Below, piece after piece: positions 63,825-64,000 of a DNA stretch of 64,000 bases; the first letter of the stretch is position 1; each line of letters opens with the position of its first letter. The position numbers and the translations under genes were made by a program. The notes beneath the pieces were generated by a model. That model was not told the DNA's origin, did no database searches, and worked only from the letters and a program-made list of their open reading frames with translations. Source of the DNA: an uncultured Bacilli bacterium. Lineage in GTDB: Bacteria; Bacillota_I; Bacilli_A; ML615J-28; CAG-313. The stretch covers positions 62,001 through 126,000 of the forward strand of contig CAKPAZ010000001.1 in assembly GCA_934133195.1 (NCBI GenBank), in the 5' to 3' direction.

Positions 63825-63950
63825 CTCTACACCTCCTAACACCTATAATTTTATCATTTTTTATTACATTTATACAAAAGAATGCATCTACTCACTATGA
63901 TAGACATCTCTTTTCACCTAAATTAATTTCAATATGCCTTTTTATTCATA

Positions 63951-63980
63951 AGAATATCTAGTTCTTTAACTATAAGTCAA
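63951..63980 (-). promoter_or_regulatory. Possible promoter upstream of the last operon
   Basis: TTGACT (63975-63980), 18-base spacer, TATTCT (63951-63956). Downstream, a 17-codon frame preceded by AGGTGAAAAG ends before the 63824 start; its meaning is unclear. Confidence 0.4.
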
Positions 63981-64000
63981 GACTCTTTTAATAAATAAAA

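Noticed and set aside
63840..63900. 17-codon frame before the 63824 gene
   Set aside because: It has a ribosome-site-like AGGTGAAAAG, but no similarity or context to support a real peptide.

Overview
The window is AT-rich, gene-dense chromosomal DNA from a spore-forming, low-GC Bacillota. It reads as class Bacilli in the broad sense; an Erysipelotrichales-like or related uncultured lineage is plausible, but I cannot fix the family from sequence alone. Reasons: endosporulation genes (spmA, a sporulation-type DacB, spoIVFA/FB-like genes, spoIVA), a valS T-box, a Prp protease with an N-terminally extended bL27, RNase HIII, MutS2, and gene order that repeatedly matches Bacillus subtilis. Nearly everything is on the minus strand. 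Many genes use a GGTGA-type Shine-Dalgarno sequence.

Layout. 1-6.4 kb: spmA (cut by the edge), dacB, and a mutS-mutL-miaA operon. 6.5-10.3 kb: coaX with a vitamin-type ECF S-component, then obg, rpmA, prp and rplU with an L21 leader. 10.4-17.1 kb: a zinc-ribbon membrane protein of unknown role, ppdK, a membrane-anchored BspA-type leucine-rich repeat (LRR) protein, a frame-disrupted spoIVFB-like gene, spoIVFA-like, radC. 17.1-24 kb: folC, valS with T-box, nadE, nadD. 24-30.5 kb: a ZIP metal transporter, then murD, mraY, murE and a PASTA-containing transpeptidase. 30.5-34.8 kb: a DUF4143 ATPase with a palindromic promoter region, an aldose-1-epimerase-like gene, HU and spoIVA.

34.9-48.6 kb is the most distinctive part: a small HTH gene, an ECF sigma factor, a translationally coupled single-pass membrane protein, and a giant (about 3,517-residue) predicted lipoprotein. 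The membrane protein's outside half and the lipoprotein share the same N-terminal domain and the same Fn3-like modules. I propose a cell-surface signalling and surface-display locus.

48.7-59.3 kb: NtdP, Fic, a thioredoxin-like protein, MutS2, RNase HIII, a zinc ribbon-TIR-LRR-membrane fusion protein, and a TrkH/TrkA potassium system. 59.4-63.8 kb: small, poorly recognised genes, including a frameshifted lipoprotein and a DUF1871-like protein, resembling accessory or immunity-type genes.

The housekeeping genes cover mismatch repair, translation, NAD, folate and CoA synthesis, diaminopimelate-type peptidoglycan and sporulation. The accessory genes centre on LRR/Fn3 surface proteins and TIR and Fic domains. 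No tRNA, rRNA, CRISPR array, insertion sequence or prophage was seen.
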